From contig NZ_WMID02000020.1 in NCBI RefSeq assembly GCF_009711165.2, positions 40,412 to 104,411 on the forward strand: DNA of 64,000 nucleotides, read 5' to 3'. The position numbers were made by a program, and so were the translations under genes. The stretch's first letter is position 1, and each line of letters opens with the position of its first letter. The notes under the pieces are model-generated. The model saw only the letters and a program-made list of their open reading frames with translations. It did no database searches and was not told where the DNA came from. Source of the DNA: Flavobacterium sp. MC2016-06 (GTDB taxonomy: Bacteria > Bacteroidota > Bacteroidia > Flavobacteriales > Flavobacteriaceae). Shown here piece after piece: positions 46,405 to 57,303 of the stretch.

Positions 46405-46844
46405 TTTATCGCAGAAGCAAAAAATTAACCCACTTTTTCAGACTTTAAAATAAAAAAAGAAACATAACCGAGATATAAAAAAGATTCATTAACCCTTTAA
46501 AAACCCAGCATAACCATAAATACTTCCCAAAAGTATACTAAAACATGACAACAAAATAGAATTTTAGATTGATGAGTTACCCCCAAATTTATCTTTTTAT
46601 TTATTACAATTTTTTAAAAGAAATTATACATAAATATCAATCAATACTATTTGCAAATGATTATGGTAGAATCATTAATAGTAATATTTATTTATAGAAG
46701 TAATACAAATTTATTTCCAGCAGATTGCAATGTTATCTATTTGCAGTTGGTTGAATCCTAGTTATAGTATTTATGTACTGCATTTTAGTATGTAAGGTGC
46801 TGTAATTAGAATGTTTATTTTCTATTAACCAATATTTATTAATT
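46405..46844. other. Leader region of chiA without a gene
   Basis: AT-rich stretch of about 440 bp. It must hold the chiA promoter, but neither a perfect TAnnTTTG box nor the paired GTCGTTTGTTTAA operator of the susC promoters was found. The long untranslated stretch is notable. Confidence 0.4.
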
Positions 46845-49800
46845 ATGAAACATTATTACAGATTGCTTTTTTTGTTACTGTTTCCCTTACTTGCGTTAGC
46901 ACAACCAGCTCACGGTAAAAAAGTAGTAGGGTATTATGCACAGTGGTCTATTTATGCCCGGGATTTTAATATTCCGAAGATAGATGGAAGTAAATTGACG
47001 CATTTAAATTATTCTTTTTATGGTACAACGTATGATCCGGCACATCCGGAGAATACAAAGTTGTTATGTTTGGATTCTTATGCTGATTTTGAGCATATGG
47101 AAGGTGGAATTCCGTGGGATGCTCCTGTAAAAGGGAACTTTTATGACTTGATGAAGTTAAAAGAAAAGTATCCGCATTTAAAAATTTTAATCTCTGTTGG
47201 AGGATGGACCAAAGGTCAAGATCTTTCTCCAATTGCTGCAAGCCCTGTAGCAAGAGCCGCTTTGGCCGCAGACATGGCAAACTTTATTACAACTTATCCA
47301 TTTATTGATGGATTTGACATTGACTGGGAATATCCTCTTTCTGGAGGAACAGACGGTACAGAAGTGATTAATGGAGCTCCAATTCCAGCACAAAAGTACA
47401 GCCCGGATGACAATAAAAACTTAGTCTATTTATTAAAAGCAATGCGTCAGGCAATGCCAAATAAATTAATCTCTATTGCAGCTGGTAATAACGTTAGAAA
47501 AGTAGCGTCACAGTATTTAGGGCCAAGCAACAGAGCACAATACGGAATGACAGAAGATATTTCGACCTATTGTGATTACATCACTTATTTTGGATATGAT
47601 TTTGGAGGAAACTGGTACGATAAAACTTGCTACAACGCTCCTTTATACGCAAGTGGAAATCCTAATGATCCATTATATGGTGCGAGCCAATCAGAATCAT
47701 TAGACGAATTAACCAATCAATATTTAAATGTAGTTGGTTTTCCTGCCAATAAATTAATTATGGGATTGCCTTTTTATGGGAAAAAATTTGATCATGTTGC
47801 CACAAATTCAACCAATGGTTTATTTGTTTCGGCACCAAGAGATGTAGTTCCAGGATGTACAAATCCGCAAAATCCAACAGGAACTTGGGACGGATCTGCA
47901 GCTTGTGAAAAATCTGGAAGTATCGAAATCTGCGATTTAGTTGGAAATTCAGTTACCAATTCACATCCTTATCTAGATCCAACCACAATGTTGGTTACGC
48001 CAACTGCAGCCGCTGCAGGATGGGTTAGGTATTTTGACAACACCACAAAAGTACCTTATTTATACAATGCCACTTTAAAACAGTTTATCAGCTATGAAGA
48101 TAAACAATCGATGGATTTAAAAGTGCAGTATATTAAATCTAAAAATCTTGCTGGAGGTATGGTTTGGGAATTATCTCAAGATACCAGAGGATCTATTCCA
48201 AATTCATTATTAACACAAGTAGATACTTCATTTGGCAGTATCGTTGCAGGATCAGTAAGTATTGCAGGTTCTGTAAAAAACGGAACAGCTTTAGTTCCAG
48301 ATGTTACAGTAGAACTTAGAGATGCGAGCAATGCAGTATTGCAAACCGTAGTTTCTACAACTGGTAATTTTACATTTAATAATTTAGCTTCAGGTCAAAA
48401 TTATACACTTACAGCTCTAAAAGCAACGTATACTTTTACGCCGGTAAGTTTAACAAATGTTACTACAAATCAAACAGCAGTTGTTATACAAGGAACACAG
48501 CCCTTATATACGGTAAGCGGAACTGTTCTTGACGGAACGACAGCAGTTTCTGGAGTTACCGTTACAGCAACATCTGGAACTGTAGTTTTAACAGCAGTTT
48601 CTAATGCAAGCGGTGTTTACAGTGTTGCAGGTCTTACAGCAGGATTAAACTTTACCGTTACAGCTGCAAAATCTGGTTTCTCTTATACGCCGGCTTCAAC
48701 AGTTTATACAGCAATTGCGGCTAATAAAACTTTGAATTTTACTCAAAGTGCACCAATTGTATATTATACTGTAAGCGGAACAGTTTTAAATGGAACAACG
48801 CCAGTTTCTGGAGTTACAGTTACAGCTGCTTCTACAGGTGGAAACTTCACAGGAGTTTCAAATGCCAGCGGTGTTTACACAGTTAGTGTACCTTCAGGAG
48901 GAAATTATACTGTAACTGCAGCCTTAACAGGACAAACTTATACACCAGCATCTACAGTTTATACTAATCTTGTTGCCAGCAAAACATTAAACTTTACTCA
49001 AAATGCTGTTGGAACAAGTAATAAAATTAGCGGAACAGTTAAAAATGGAACCGTTGTAGTAGCGGGTGCAAAAGTAGAAATCGTTTTACCTTGGACAGAT
49101 AGTACACACAACTGGAAAAGCGTTATCGCGATAACAGATGCACAAGGAAAATACAGTTTTGATAATGCAGTTGTAGCAGGATATACAACAGTTACAAGTT
49201 TAAAATTAAATACTTGGGAAAACGGAGAAGTAGTTTACTATCCATCTAATCTGGCAAACTTTGCAGTTCCAGCAACCCCAACAGTTTATAATTTTAATAC
49301 AAGTGCTACCGCAAAATCAGCACTAGCTGCGGCAAATTTAATTAGCGGTACCGTTAAAAATGGAACTACTGCAGTTTCTGGAGCAAAAGTAGAAATCGTT
49401 TTACCTTGGACAGATAACACGCACAACTGGAAAAGTGTTTTGGCAACAACAGATGCACTAGGAAATTATACTTTTGATAATTCAGTTGTAGCAGGTTATA
49501 CACAGATTCTAAGTTTAAAATTGAATTCTTGGGAGAACGGAGAAGTTGCATACTACCCAAATAATCTAGCCAACTTTGCAGTGCCAACAACATCGCAAGT
49601 TTATAATTTTAATACACAAGCGGTTGTTGTGACTAAGCCAGTGGTTGCCATTACAGCACCAACAGCTTCGGCGATTGCTATCAATTTAGGAACAGCTATT
49701 AATTTTGTTGCAAGTGTTGGATTAAGTGCTGCTGATGCGACTACAATCTCATCTGTTGTATTTAGTTTAGATGGACAAAGCTTAAGTGCTACCAATTCTT

Positions 49801-51575
49801 CGGGAACTTATACCGCGATTTGGACACCAGTTGCCAATCAGTTTTCGCTTAGTCATACATTAACAGTTACGGCTACTGCATCAAACGGGACAACAGATGC
49901 AAAAACATATAGTTTTACATTAAATTGTTCAGGAGCAAACTGTCCCAATTCGTTACCTGTAATTACTTGGAATTCACCATCAAATACTACTGTAAACCAA
50001 AGCTCTTTTCAAGTTGTGCCAATTTCGGTTACGGCGGTTGATAGTGACGGATCAGTTTCAGGTGTTACTATTACCATAAATGGCGGTACGTTTAACATGA
50101 CAGCAGGTACAAACAATACGTATACGTATAATTTTACACCGTCTGCTTATCAGGATTATCCAGTTGTAATCAAAGCAACCGATAATAAAGCTGCCGTAAC
50201 GACATTAAACAATACGATTAAAATTGCTCCAGTGAGTACTAATAGATTCATTGCGCTTCCATCTAAAATTATTTTAGGATATGCGCATTCTTGGGAAAAT
50301 ACAGGTGCTCCATTTTTATATTTTTCTCAAATGGTTGGAAGTAAATTTAACGTAGTTGATTATTCTTTCGTAGAAACCGTTAATCGTGATGGTTATACAC
50401 CAGTATTAACTACAAATGACACTAGATATTTGACTAATGGAGTTTTTGATAAGCAATTATTGAAAAATGATATAAAAGCCTTAAGAAATAGCGGCGTTCC
50501 TGTTATTGTCTCTATTGGAGGTCAAAACGGACACGTTGTTTTAGACAATGTAACGCAGAAAAATATTTTTGTTAATGGTCTAAAAGCAATTATTGATGAG
50601 TATCAATTTGATGGAGTTGATTTAGATTTTGAAGGCGGATCGATGAATTTTAGTGCAGGTGCTTTAAGAGATATTTCTTATGCCGGTATTTCTGCTTATC
50701 CAAGATTAAAAAACATTGTTGATGCTTGCAAAGAATTAAAAGCTTACTATGGCACTGGATTTTTATTAACTGCAGCTCCAGAAACACAATATGTACAAGG
50801 AGGATATTCAACCTATACAGATACCTTCGGTTCATTCCTGCCAATTATTCAAAACTTGCGTAATGAACTGGATTTGTTAGCAGTGCAATTGTATAATACA
50901 GGAGGAGAAAACGGATTGGATGGTCAATATTATGGTTCAGCTAAGAAAGCAAACATGGTAACTGCCCTAACAGATATGGTAATAAAAGGGTATAACATTG
51001 CTACAACCGGAATGCATTTTGATGGTTTACCAGCCTCAAAAGTTCTTATTGCATTACCAGCTTGCCCAAGTGCAGCAGGCAGTGGTTATTTAACGCCGAC
51101 AGAAGGAATTAGCGCTATGGATTACTTAAGAAACGGAACCACTTTTACTGGAAGAACATATACTATGCAGCCCGGCGGACCATATCCTTCTTTAAGAGGT
51201 TTAATGACTTGGTCTGTAAACTGGGATGCCTCTTCTTGTGGTAATTCTTCTGAATTGTCTAAAGCTTATGCCGCCTATTTTGCCTCACAATCGACAGCTA
51301 AGATGTTATCTCTAGATAAAATTGAACCAAAAAGCAGTACAGTAGTATACTTTAAAAATGATGCTTTATCGGTAACAAATGACACCGAAGATATTGATCA
51401 AGTAGAAGTATTCAATACAATAGGTCAATCTATAGTAAGTCATAAAAACATTCAAAATACAAAAGAAGTACTGCTTCAGAACTACAGCTTTTCAAGCAAA
51501 CAATTATTTATAGTTGTGGTAACAGACAAAGCTGGAAAGAAAAAATCATTCAAAGTAATGAACTTTTTAAACTAA
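46845..51575 (+). CDS. chiA: ChiA, two-catalytic-domain GH18 chitinase secreted by type IX system
   Basis: A 1576-aa secreted chitinase. A signal peptide (to about residue 20) leads to an N-terminal GH18 domain (about 25-465) with DGFDIDWE at 155-162 (Glu162). Three tandem SGTVLNGTT-type beta-sandwich repeats of about 86 residues follow (about 470-725), then two nearly identical 105-residue repeats starting at 728 and 833 (EIVLPWTD, HNWKSV). Two Ig-like segments (about 940-1130) lead to a second GH18 domain (about 1140-1480) with DGVDLDFE at 1256-1263 (Glu1263). The last 90 residues (VEVFNTIGQSIV to VMNFLN) are a type IX secretion sorting domain. The two active sites probably combine different cutting modes on crystalline chitin. 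Confidence 0.95.
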   Translation: MKHYYRLLFLLLFPLLALAQPAHGKKVVGYYAQWSIYARDFNIPKIDGSKLTHLNYSFYGTTYDPAHPENTKLLCLDSYADFEHMEGGIPWDAPVKGNFYDLMKLKEKYPHLKILISVGGWTKGQDLSPIAASPVARAALAADMANFITTYPFIDGFDIDWEYPLSGGTDGTEVINGAPIPAQKYSPDDNKNLVYLLKAMRQAMPNKLISIAAGNNVRKVASQYLGPSNRAQYGMTEDISTYCDYITYFGYDFGGNWYDKTCYNAPLYASGNPNDPLYGASQSESLDELTNQYLNVVGFPANKLIMGLPFYGKKFDHVATNSTNGLFVSAPRDVVPGCTNPQNPTGTWDGSAACEKSGSIEICDLVGNSVTNSHPYLDPTTMLVTPTAAAAGWVRYFDNTTKVPYLYNATLKQFISYEDKQSMDLKVQYIKSKNLAGGMVWELSQDTRGSIPNSLLTQVDTSFGSIVAGSVSIAGSVKNGTALVPDVTVELRDASNAVLQTVVSTTGNFTFNNLASGQNYTLTALKATYTFTPVSLTNVTTNQTAVVIQGTQPLYTVSGTVLDGTTAVSGVTVTATSGTVVLTAVSNASGVYSVAGLTAGLNFTVTAAKSGFSYTPASTVYTAIAANKTLNFTQSAPIVYYTVSGTVLNGTTPVSGVTVTAASTGGNFTGVSNASGVYTVSVPSGGNYTVTAALTGQTYTPASTVYTNLVASKTLNFTQNAVGTSNKISGTVKNGTVVVAGAKVEIVLPWTDSTHNWKSVIAITDAQGKYSFDNAVVAGYTTVTSLKLNTWENGEVVYYPSNLANFAVPATPTVYNFNTSATAKSALAAANLISGTVKNGTTAVSGAKVEIVLPWTDNTHNWKSVLATTDALGNYTFDNSVVAGYTQILSLKLNSWENGEVAYYPNNLANFAVPTTSQVYNFNTQAVVVTKPVVAITAPTASAIAINLGTAINFVASVGLSAADATTISSVVFSLDGQSLSATNSSGTYTAIWTPVANQFSLSHTLTVTATASNGTTDAKTYSFTLNCSGANCPNSLPVITWNSPSNTTVNQSSFQVVPISVTAVDSDGSVSGVTITINGGTFNMTAGTNNTYTYNFTPSAYQDYPVVIKATDNKAAVTTLNNTIKIAPVSTNRFIALPSKIILGYAHSWENTGAPFLYFSQMVGSKFNVVDYSFVETVNRDGYTPVLTTNDTRYLTNGVFDKQLLKNDIKALRNSGVPVIVSIGGQNGHVVLDNVTQKNIFVNGLKAIIDEYQFDGVDLDFEGGSMNFSAGALRDISYAGISAYPRLKNIVDACKELKAYYGTGFLLTAAPETQYVQGGYSTYTDTFGSFLPIIQNLRNELDLLAVQLYNTGGENGLDGQYYGSAKKANMVTALTDMVIKGYNIATTGMHFDGLPASKVLIALPACPSAAGSGYLTPTEGISAMDYLRNGTTFTGRTYTMQPGGPYPSLRGLMTWSVNWDASSCGNSSELSKAYAAYFASQSTAKMLSLDKIEPKSSTVVYFKNDALSVTNDTEDIDQVEVFNTIGQSIVSHKNIQNTKEVLLQNYSFSSKQLFIVVVTDKAGKKKSFKVMNFLN
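49020..49650 (+). repeat. Tandem 315-bp repeat inside chiA
   Basis: Two in-frame units, starting at codons 728 and 833, encode 105-residue domains that are nearly the same (both hold EIVLPWTD, THNWKSV, WENGEV and NNLANFAVP or SNLANFAVP). The likeness points to a recent duplication within the gene. Confidence 0.8.
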
Positions 51576-51730
51576 AGTAAAAAGCAAAGAATGGAAAATT
51601 TAGGAATTAAAAAATTAGGAAGGTTAAGATTGAGTTTGGTTATTTATTTTTTAATCTGATTTTTAAATTTCAAAAAATGCATCGAATCTAGGTGATTTGT
51701 TATTTGGTTTTCACCTAGAGGGAGCATTAT

Positions 51731-51760
51731 AAGCCCGGCAATTTATTGTCGGGTTTTTTT
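51731..51760 (+). terminator. Intrinsic terminator after chiA
   Basis: The hairpin AGCCCGGCAAT / ATTGTCGGGTT is followed by seven T. It ends the chitin locus. Confidence 0.8.
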
Positions 51761-51884
51761 ATTTTTGGATTAGATAAAAAGCTGTTTTAAATATGTCTTA
51801 TTTTGATATAAAAAAGACTTATTGCGCCTTGATCTAGGTTTGTTTTTAGATATTTTGGTGTGAACTTAAAAACACACCAGTATT

Positions 51885-52586
51885 ATGAAAAAAAAAATAA
51901 CCCTCGTTTCGTACATTTTCGGACTAATTGGTTTAGTCTTCTTTAGTGGTAGTCTTTATTCTTATCTGGATCAACAGGCTTTTTTAAAAAGAGCTGAAAA
52001 GGTTCAAGGAACTGTCATTGAATTAATTGTTAACAGATCAAATAACTCGACAACATTTACTCCAGTTGTGTTTTTTACAACTAAAGATGGTAAAGAAATT
52101 GAATTTACTTCTTCTATTAGCAGTAATCCGCCAAGTTATAATCAAGGAGAAAGTGTAGAAATGGTATATGATCCTACTAACCCAAGTGACGCAACTATTA
52201 ATGCATTTAGCTCATTATATATGGGGCCGCTAATTTTCGGAATTTTCGGATTGGTTTTCTTCTTAGTTGGCTTCTCAATTATTCTTTTTGGTTATTTAAA
52301 AAAAAAGAAAGCAAAATATTTACTAGAAACCGGCAAACGTATTTCAACAAAATTTAAAAGTGTAGAAATTAATTATGCTCTGGAAGTAAATAATAGAAAT
52401 CCTTTTCAAATTATCAGTCAGTGGATAGATCCAACAACTAATCAATTATATATTTTTGAAAGTGATTCTATTTGGTTTGATCCCACAGATTTTATAAAAA
52501 CAGAAGAAATAGCGGTTATGATTGATCCTGAAAATCCAAAAAAATATCATATGGATATTTCTTTTTTACCTGAAAGAGGAAATTAA
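51885..52586 (+). CDS. DUF3592-type membrane protein
   Basis: A 233-aa membrane protein. An N-terminal helix (about 8-28) and a second helical stretch (about 113-137) flank a beta-rich domain of the DUF3592 type (KVQGTVIELIVNRS, TPVVFFTTKDGKEIEF, VEMVYDPTNPSDATIN). A second such motif (IAVMIDPENPKKYHMD) is near the end. DUF3592 proteins are widespread and have no set function. It stands alone, after the chiA terminator and before a run of inverted repeats. Confidence 0.75.
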   Translation: MKKKITLVSYIFGLIGLVFFSGSLYSYLDQQAFLKRAEKVQGTVIELIVNRSNNSTTFTPVVFFTTKDGKEIEFTSSISSNPPSYNQGESVEMVYDPTNPSDATINAFSSLYMGPLIFGIFGLVFFLVGFSIILFGYLKKKKAKYLLETGKRISTKFKSVEINYALEVNNRNPFQIISQWIDPTTNQLYIFESDSIWFDPTDFIKTEEIAVMIDPENPKKYHMDISFLPERGN

Positions 52587-52635
52587 ATTTAGCTCAGGAT
52601 CATATTATCATCAAATGAAGAATGTTGTTTTTTTC

Positions 52636-52701
52636 TTTTGCCACGAATTCCACAAATTTTCACTAATTAATTCGTGCTAATTCGTGAAATTCGTGGCAAA
52701 A
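52636..52701. repeat. Inverted repeat, TTTTGCCACGAATT type
   Basis: Fourteen-bp arms at 52636-52649 and 52688-52701. Internal words TTCACTAATTAATTCGTGC and ATTCGTGAAATTCGTGG are shared with the repeats at 14686 and 20989. Confidence 0.75.
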
Positions 52702-52714
52702 AAGACCCAGTTTT

Positions 52715-52800
52715 TGTCATTTCGACGAAGGAGAAATCTTCGCAAGTAACTCTGTAAAAGTGATTCAGCAAATGGAGATTTCTCCTTCGTCGAAATGACA
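52715..52800. repeat. Long inverted repeat, GTCATTTCGACGAAGGAG type
   Basis: Twenty-five-bp arms (52715-52739 and 52776-52800) with the loop word GCAAGTAACTC. It is of the same family as 53701, 63819 and 27330. Confidence 0.85.
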
Positions 52801-52875
52801 AAATTGAGGTAAATCTGGGTGAAAAAAGCTTAAATTTTTTAATTACTTTTGAATCTGATTTATTTACAAAATTTC

Positions 52876-53649
52876 ATGAAAAAGCTATTTAGCATTCTCA
52901 GTGTATTTTTAATTTTTACTTCTTGTTTCAGTCAAACCAAATACAGAAATCCAGAAGTAGACCCCGTACAAATTCAAGATAAATTTGAAGATTGGTCTGC
53001 ATATCAAAGCAAAAAAATAATGCTTTCGAGAGATTTTATCGCTCTGGATTCTCAATCAAAAGAAATAACAAAAGAGGCATTTTTAGACGAACTAACAAAA
53101 GGAAATTTTATCCCAATTCGATTACTTTCTGATGATGGAAATTACTATTATAAATTATTCAAAATCCTTCCCAATTCTGATACCAGTATAAAAGCAACAA
53201 TTGCACAGGAAGCATTTGACGCTTACCATAATTTTAAAATGGAAGGAACCGCTTTCCCAAAGTTTTCCTTTAAAGATTTAAATGGAAATCTAGTTTCAAA
53301 CGAAACTATGAAAGGAAAAATAATCGTCATAAAATGCTGGTACATTCATTGTGCAGCTTGTATAAAAGAATTTCCAAAAGTCAACGCATTAGTTTCAAAA
53401 TACAAAGACCGAAAAGATATTCTTTTTGTAAGTCTTGCCGAAGATACACCAGAGCAATTAAAAGTATTTTTAGCCAAAAGACCATTATCCTATTCCGTAA
53501 TCCCGAATATGAAAGTGTATATGAATGAAACCTTGCAATTGAATGCATTCCCAACGCATTTTATCCTAAATAAAGAAGGAGTAATCAAGAAAGTAGTTTC
53601 CAATTACGAAAGCCTGGAAGTTGCTCTCGCGAAAGTAAGCTTAAATTAA
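52876..53649 (+). CDS. TlpA-like thiol-disulfide oxidoreductase
   Basis: A 257-aa periplasmic protein of the AhpC/TSA-TlpA group. The chosen start gives a signal sequence with a lipobox-like end at Cys17 (LIFTSC). The thioredoxin-like domain is about 125-257, with KFSFKDLNGNLVS and the redox motif Cys-Ala-Ala-Cys in WYIHCAACIKEFP. The N-terminal 120 residues are unrelated to known domains. The usual TlpA Trp-Cys-x-x-Cys context is changed to His-Cys. The role may be in respiratory chain or cytochrome maturation, but this is not shown. Confidence 0.85.
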   Translation: MKKLFSILSVFLIFTSCFSQTKYRNPEVDPVQIQDKFEDWSAYQSKKIMLSRDFIALDSQSKEITKEAFLDELTKGNFIPIRLLSDDGNYYYKLFKILPNSDTSIKATIAQEAFDAYHNFKMEGTAFPKFSFKDLNGNLVSNETMKGKIIVIKCWYIHCAACIKEFPKVNALVSKYKDRKDILFVSLAEDTPEQLKVFLAKRPLSYSVIPNMKVYMNETLQLNAFPTHFILNKEGVIKKVVSNYESLEVALAKVSLN

Positions 53650-53700
53650 ACCATTGAGAAATTAAAATAAATGGTAAAAACAACAATATTCCGCACGCTT

Positions 53701-53802
53701 TGTCATTCTGAGGAACGAAGAATCTTCACAAGTAACTCCGTGCAGAAAGTTATCAATCTTTGTAGAGCCTCTTGCGAAGATTCTTCGTTCCTCAGAATGA
53801 CA
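53701..53802. repeat. Long inverted repeat, GTCATTCTGAGGAACGAAG type
   Basis: Twenty-seven-bp arms (53701-53727 and 53776-53802), loop word ACAAGTAACTCCG, right flank AGATTGTGAAAA. It is a third variant of the same dispersed family. Confidence 0.85.
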
Positions 53803-54021
53803 AGATTGTGAAAAATGTCATTAAGAGTATTTTTATTTTAAAACACTGTAAATTTGTTGTTTGTGTATTGTTTAGATGAAATAATATAAGTTTTAGCATA
53901 TAGTTATATAAGAAATTACAAGGATTAATTTAACTTAATCTCTTAATGGTAAAAGTTAAGTTTTATTTTTAAATGAACTTATATAACTTATATGGTGGAA
54001 ATAAAAACTTAGGGACTTTGA

Positions 54022-55701
<1,680 letters not shown>

Positions 55702-55782
55702 GAGTTTTTTTTTAAAATAATTTAAATAAAAGGAATAGTAGTTTATAAAATCATTCTGGAATTCTAATTTTGAATTGCAATA

Positions 55783-55935
55783 GCTCCAGAGGAGCGAGAT
55801 ATTTATAGTATATTTTAAGTCAAAGGAACAAAGCTCCAGCGGAGCGGCATTCAACAGCTTAATAATATTCCACCCCGCTGGGGTTCCTGTTTGTGTAAAC
55901 TATTTTCTACTATAAACATATCGTCCCAATGGGAC
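55783..55935. repeat. Array of four 13-bp mini-hairpins
   Basis: GCTCCAGAGGAGC (55783), GCTCCAGCGGAGC (55833), ACCCCGCTGGGGT (55872) and GTCCCAATGGGAC (55923) each have 5-bp arms and a 3-nt loop and are spaced by 39-51 bp. No gene is seen in this 55702-56010 gap. Confidence 0.7.
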
Positions 55936-55974
55936 TTTAGCGGAAATTTAAACAAACACTAAGTATATAAATAC

Positions 55975-56007
55975 AAAACCCGTTATGAAAAATAACGGGT
56001 TTTTTTA
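55975..56007. terminator. Intrinsic terminator
   Basis: AAAACCCGTTAT / ATAACGGGTTTT with a T-run. On the minus strand it lies just after the small lipoprotein gene. Confidence 0.8.
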
Positions 56008-56010
56008 TGC

Positions 56011-56184
56011 TTATTTACTACCGAAAAATTTGCTAATAATAAATATGATTATCGCAATAATAAAAATTACAATAAATATTCCAACGCCCATTCCGGCTTT
56101 AAAAATGTCTCCAATAACTTCGCAGCTTGTAAATGAAAATAGTATAACGAATACCATTAACAATCTTTGTATTTTATTTTGCAT
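56011..56184 (-). CDS. Small lipoprotein with one membrane helix (57 aa)
   Basis: A short gene that is easily overlooked. The 57-aa product has a signal-like start with a lipobox ending at Cys21 (LFSFTSCEVIGDIFKAG) and a hydrophobic stretch of about 20 residues (IFIVIFIIAIIIFII) before a basic end, KFFGSK. Small proteins of this layout are common in Flavobacteriia, as I recall. It is followed by a terminator. A 78-aa frame on the other strand over the same bases lacks these features and is taken as a shadow. Confidence 0.7.
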   Translation of the reverse strand: MQNKIQRLLMVFVILFSFTSCEVIGDIFKAGMGVGIFIVIFIIAIIIFIISKFFGSK

Positions 56185-56356
56185 GATTTTGATGTTTAAA
56201 TTGATAATTTGCTTATTGTGAAATTACTTTAAACAAAAAGAAAATGCGTTATATAATTTTTAGAAAAAGTTTTATGATTTGGAGATGAATTTCGGTGAAA
56301 GAATTTCTATAGTATTATTTCCGCATATTTAAGCAGTTTGATTTAATATTTAATTT

Positions 56357-56773
56357 TCAATACTCTTTTCTATCAAATAAGAGTATTCTATTGATATCTT
56401 CCTCAATTGATTGTAAATAATCACTTTCAGTAAAAGCCCCATCATAATATGATTTCCAAGGAGAAATTGTGTCTAAATTAGAGTCTAAGTAGCTATTGAT
56501 TTTGTTTAAAAGAAGTTCACGATTAGTAATAGAAATATTTAAATTTTCTATGCGTGAACTCTCTTCTTGGTTAAGTAAAATATTATACAATTTTTCTAAA
56601 TTATCTTTAAAATTATTTTTGCCTAATACTTCAATAGTATATTCAATATCTGATAATTCTGGATTAATTGATAAATTAAAAATAGGTGTAATTATTAAAT
56701 AGGGTTCTCCCCATTCAAATTTCTTTTCTTCAATAAAACAATAGGGAAAAGTATTTTTATCTAGATAAATCAT
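56357..56773 (-). CDS. Hypothetical protein
   Basis: A 138-aa soluble, acidic protein that is not recognised. It contains KNTFPYCFIEEKKFEWG near the N-terminus and SPWKSYYDGAFTES near the C-terminus, with no signal peptide or membrane helix. It is the last of three unrecognised minus-strand genes, in a very AT-rich block. Such a protein could be an immunity-type partner, but nothing in the window proves that. Confidence 0.5.
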   Translation of the reverse strand: MIYLDKNTFPYCFIEEKKFEWGEPYLIITPIFNLSINPELSDIEYTIEVLGKNNFKDNLEKLYNILLNQEESSRIENLNISITNRELLLNKINSYLDSNLDTISPWKSYYDGAFTESDYLQSIEEDINRILLFDRKEY

Positions 56774-56800
56774 TTATTGCGTTTTAATTACAAAGGATAT

Positions 56801-57199
56801 TTAGTTTTTATGTAGAATTGTCTTTATTTCCAAATAAACAATTCTAGCTATTACAATGGTTTCACTTAGAAAATAAACAACACCTAATACAGAAATACTT
56901 TGGTAATTGTATAATAGTATGCAAAATGTCAGAATACAGTATAATATATTGGCAACACTGATTATTTTTAAAAACGATTTCCAATTAGTGTTTACTATTA
57001 AAAAGCAAGAAATAGAGTAAATTGAAAAAATCAATGCAAGTAAAGAAAGATATTCAAAAGTGTTTTTTGATAAACCGAAAAAATTATTGAAAGTTCGAAG
57101 GACGACAAAAAGTAATAAAGCAGTAAGTAATGCACCAAAACTGTCTATAAGAAATATATTTTTAGGTTTTCTGAGGAATTGGCTTATGCTTACTTTCAT
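56801..57199 (-). CDS. Hypothetical membrane protein
   Basis: A 132-aa protein with about four membrane helices (LIDSFGALLTALLLFVV, FEYLSLLALIFSIYSISCF, ILYCILTFCILLYNY, VVYFLSETIVIARIVYL). It begins with a soluble KVSISQFLRKPKN. Not recognised as a known family with certainty; small four-helix proteins like it are found in Flavobacteriia. It lies 27 bp before the next gene on the same strand. Confidence 0.55.
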   Translation of the reverse strand: MKVSISQFLRKPKNIFLIDSFGALLTALLLFVVLRTFNNFFGLSKNTFEYLSLLALIFSIYSISCFLIVNTNWKSFLKIISVANILYCILTFCILLYNYQSISVLGVVYFLSETIVIARIVYLEIKTILHKN

Positions 57200-57303
57200 G
57201 AAATTTAGTTATATACAATTCATTCAATTGCTATGTGGTATACAATGATAACGCAGACAAAAATCCAACGCTATCATTGTTGTACATAAGAAGTTGGGTT
57301 GAA

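Noticed and set aside
51591..51659. Possible 22-aa peptide starting MENLGIKKLGRL, after chiA
   Set aside because: Open frame is too short and has no double-glycine or lipobox motif; chance cannot be excluded.
55783..55935. CRISPR-like spacing of the four mini-hairpins
   Set aside because: The repeats are different in sequence, only 13 bp long and have no cas gene nearby.
55985..56221. 78-aa frame on the plus strand
   Set aside because: It covers the 57-aa lipoprotein gene on the other strand, starts inside a terminator hairpin and has no recognisable feature of its own.
57241..57281. Inverted repeat as a phage attachment site
   Set aside because: No integrase or tRNA lies near, and there is no second copy at the other edge of the gene block.
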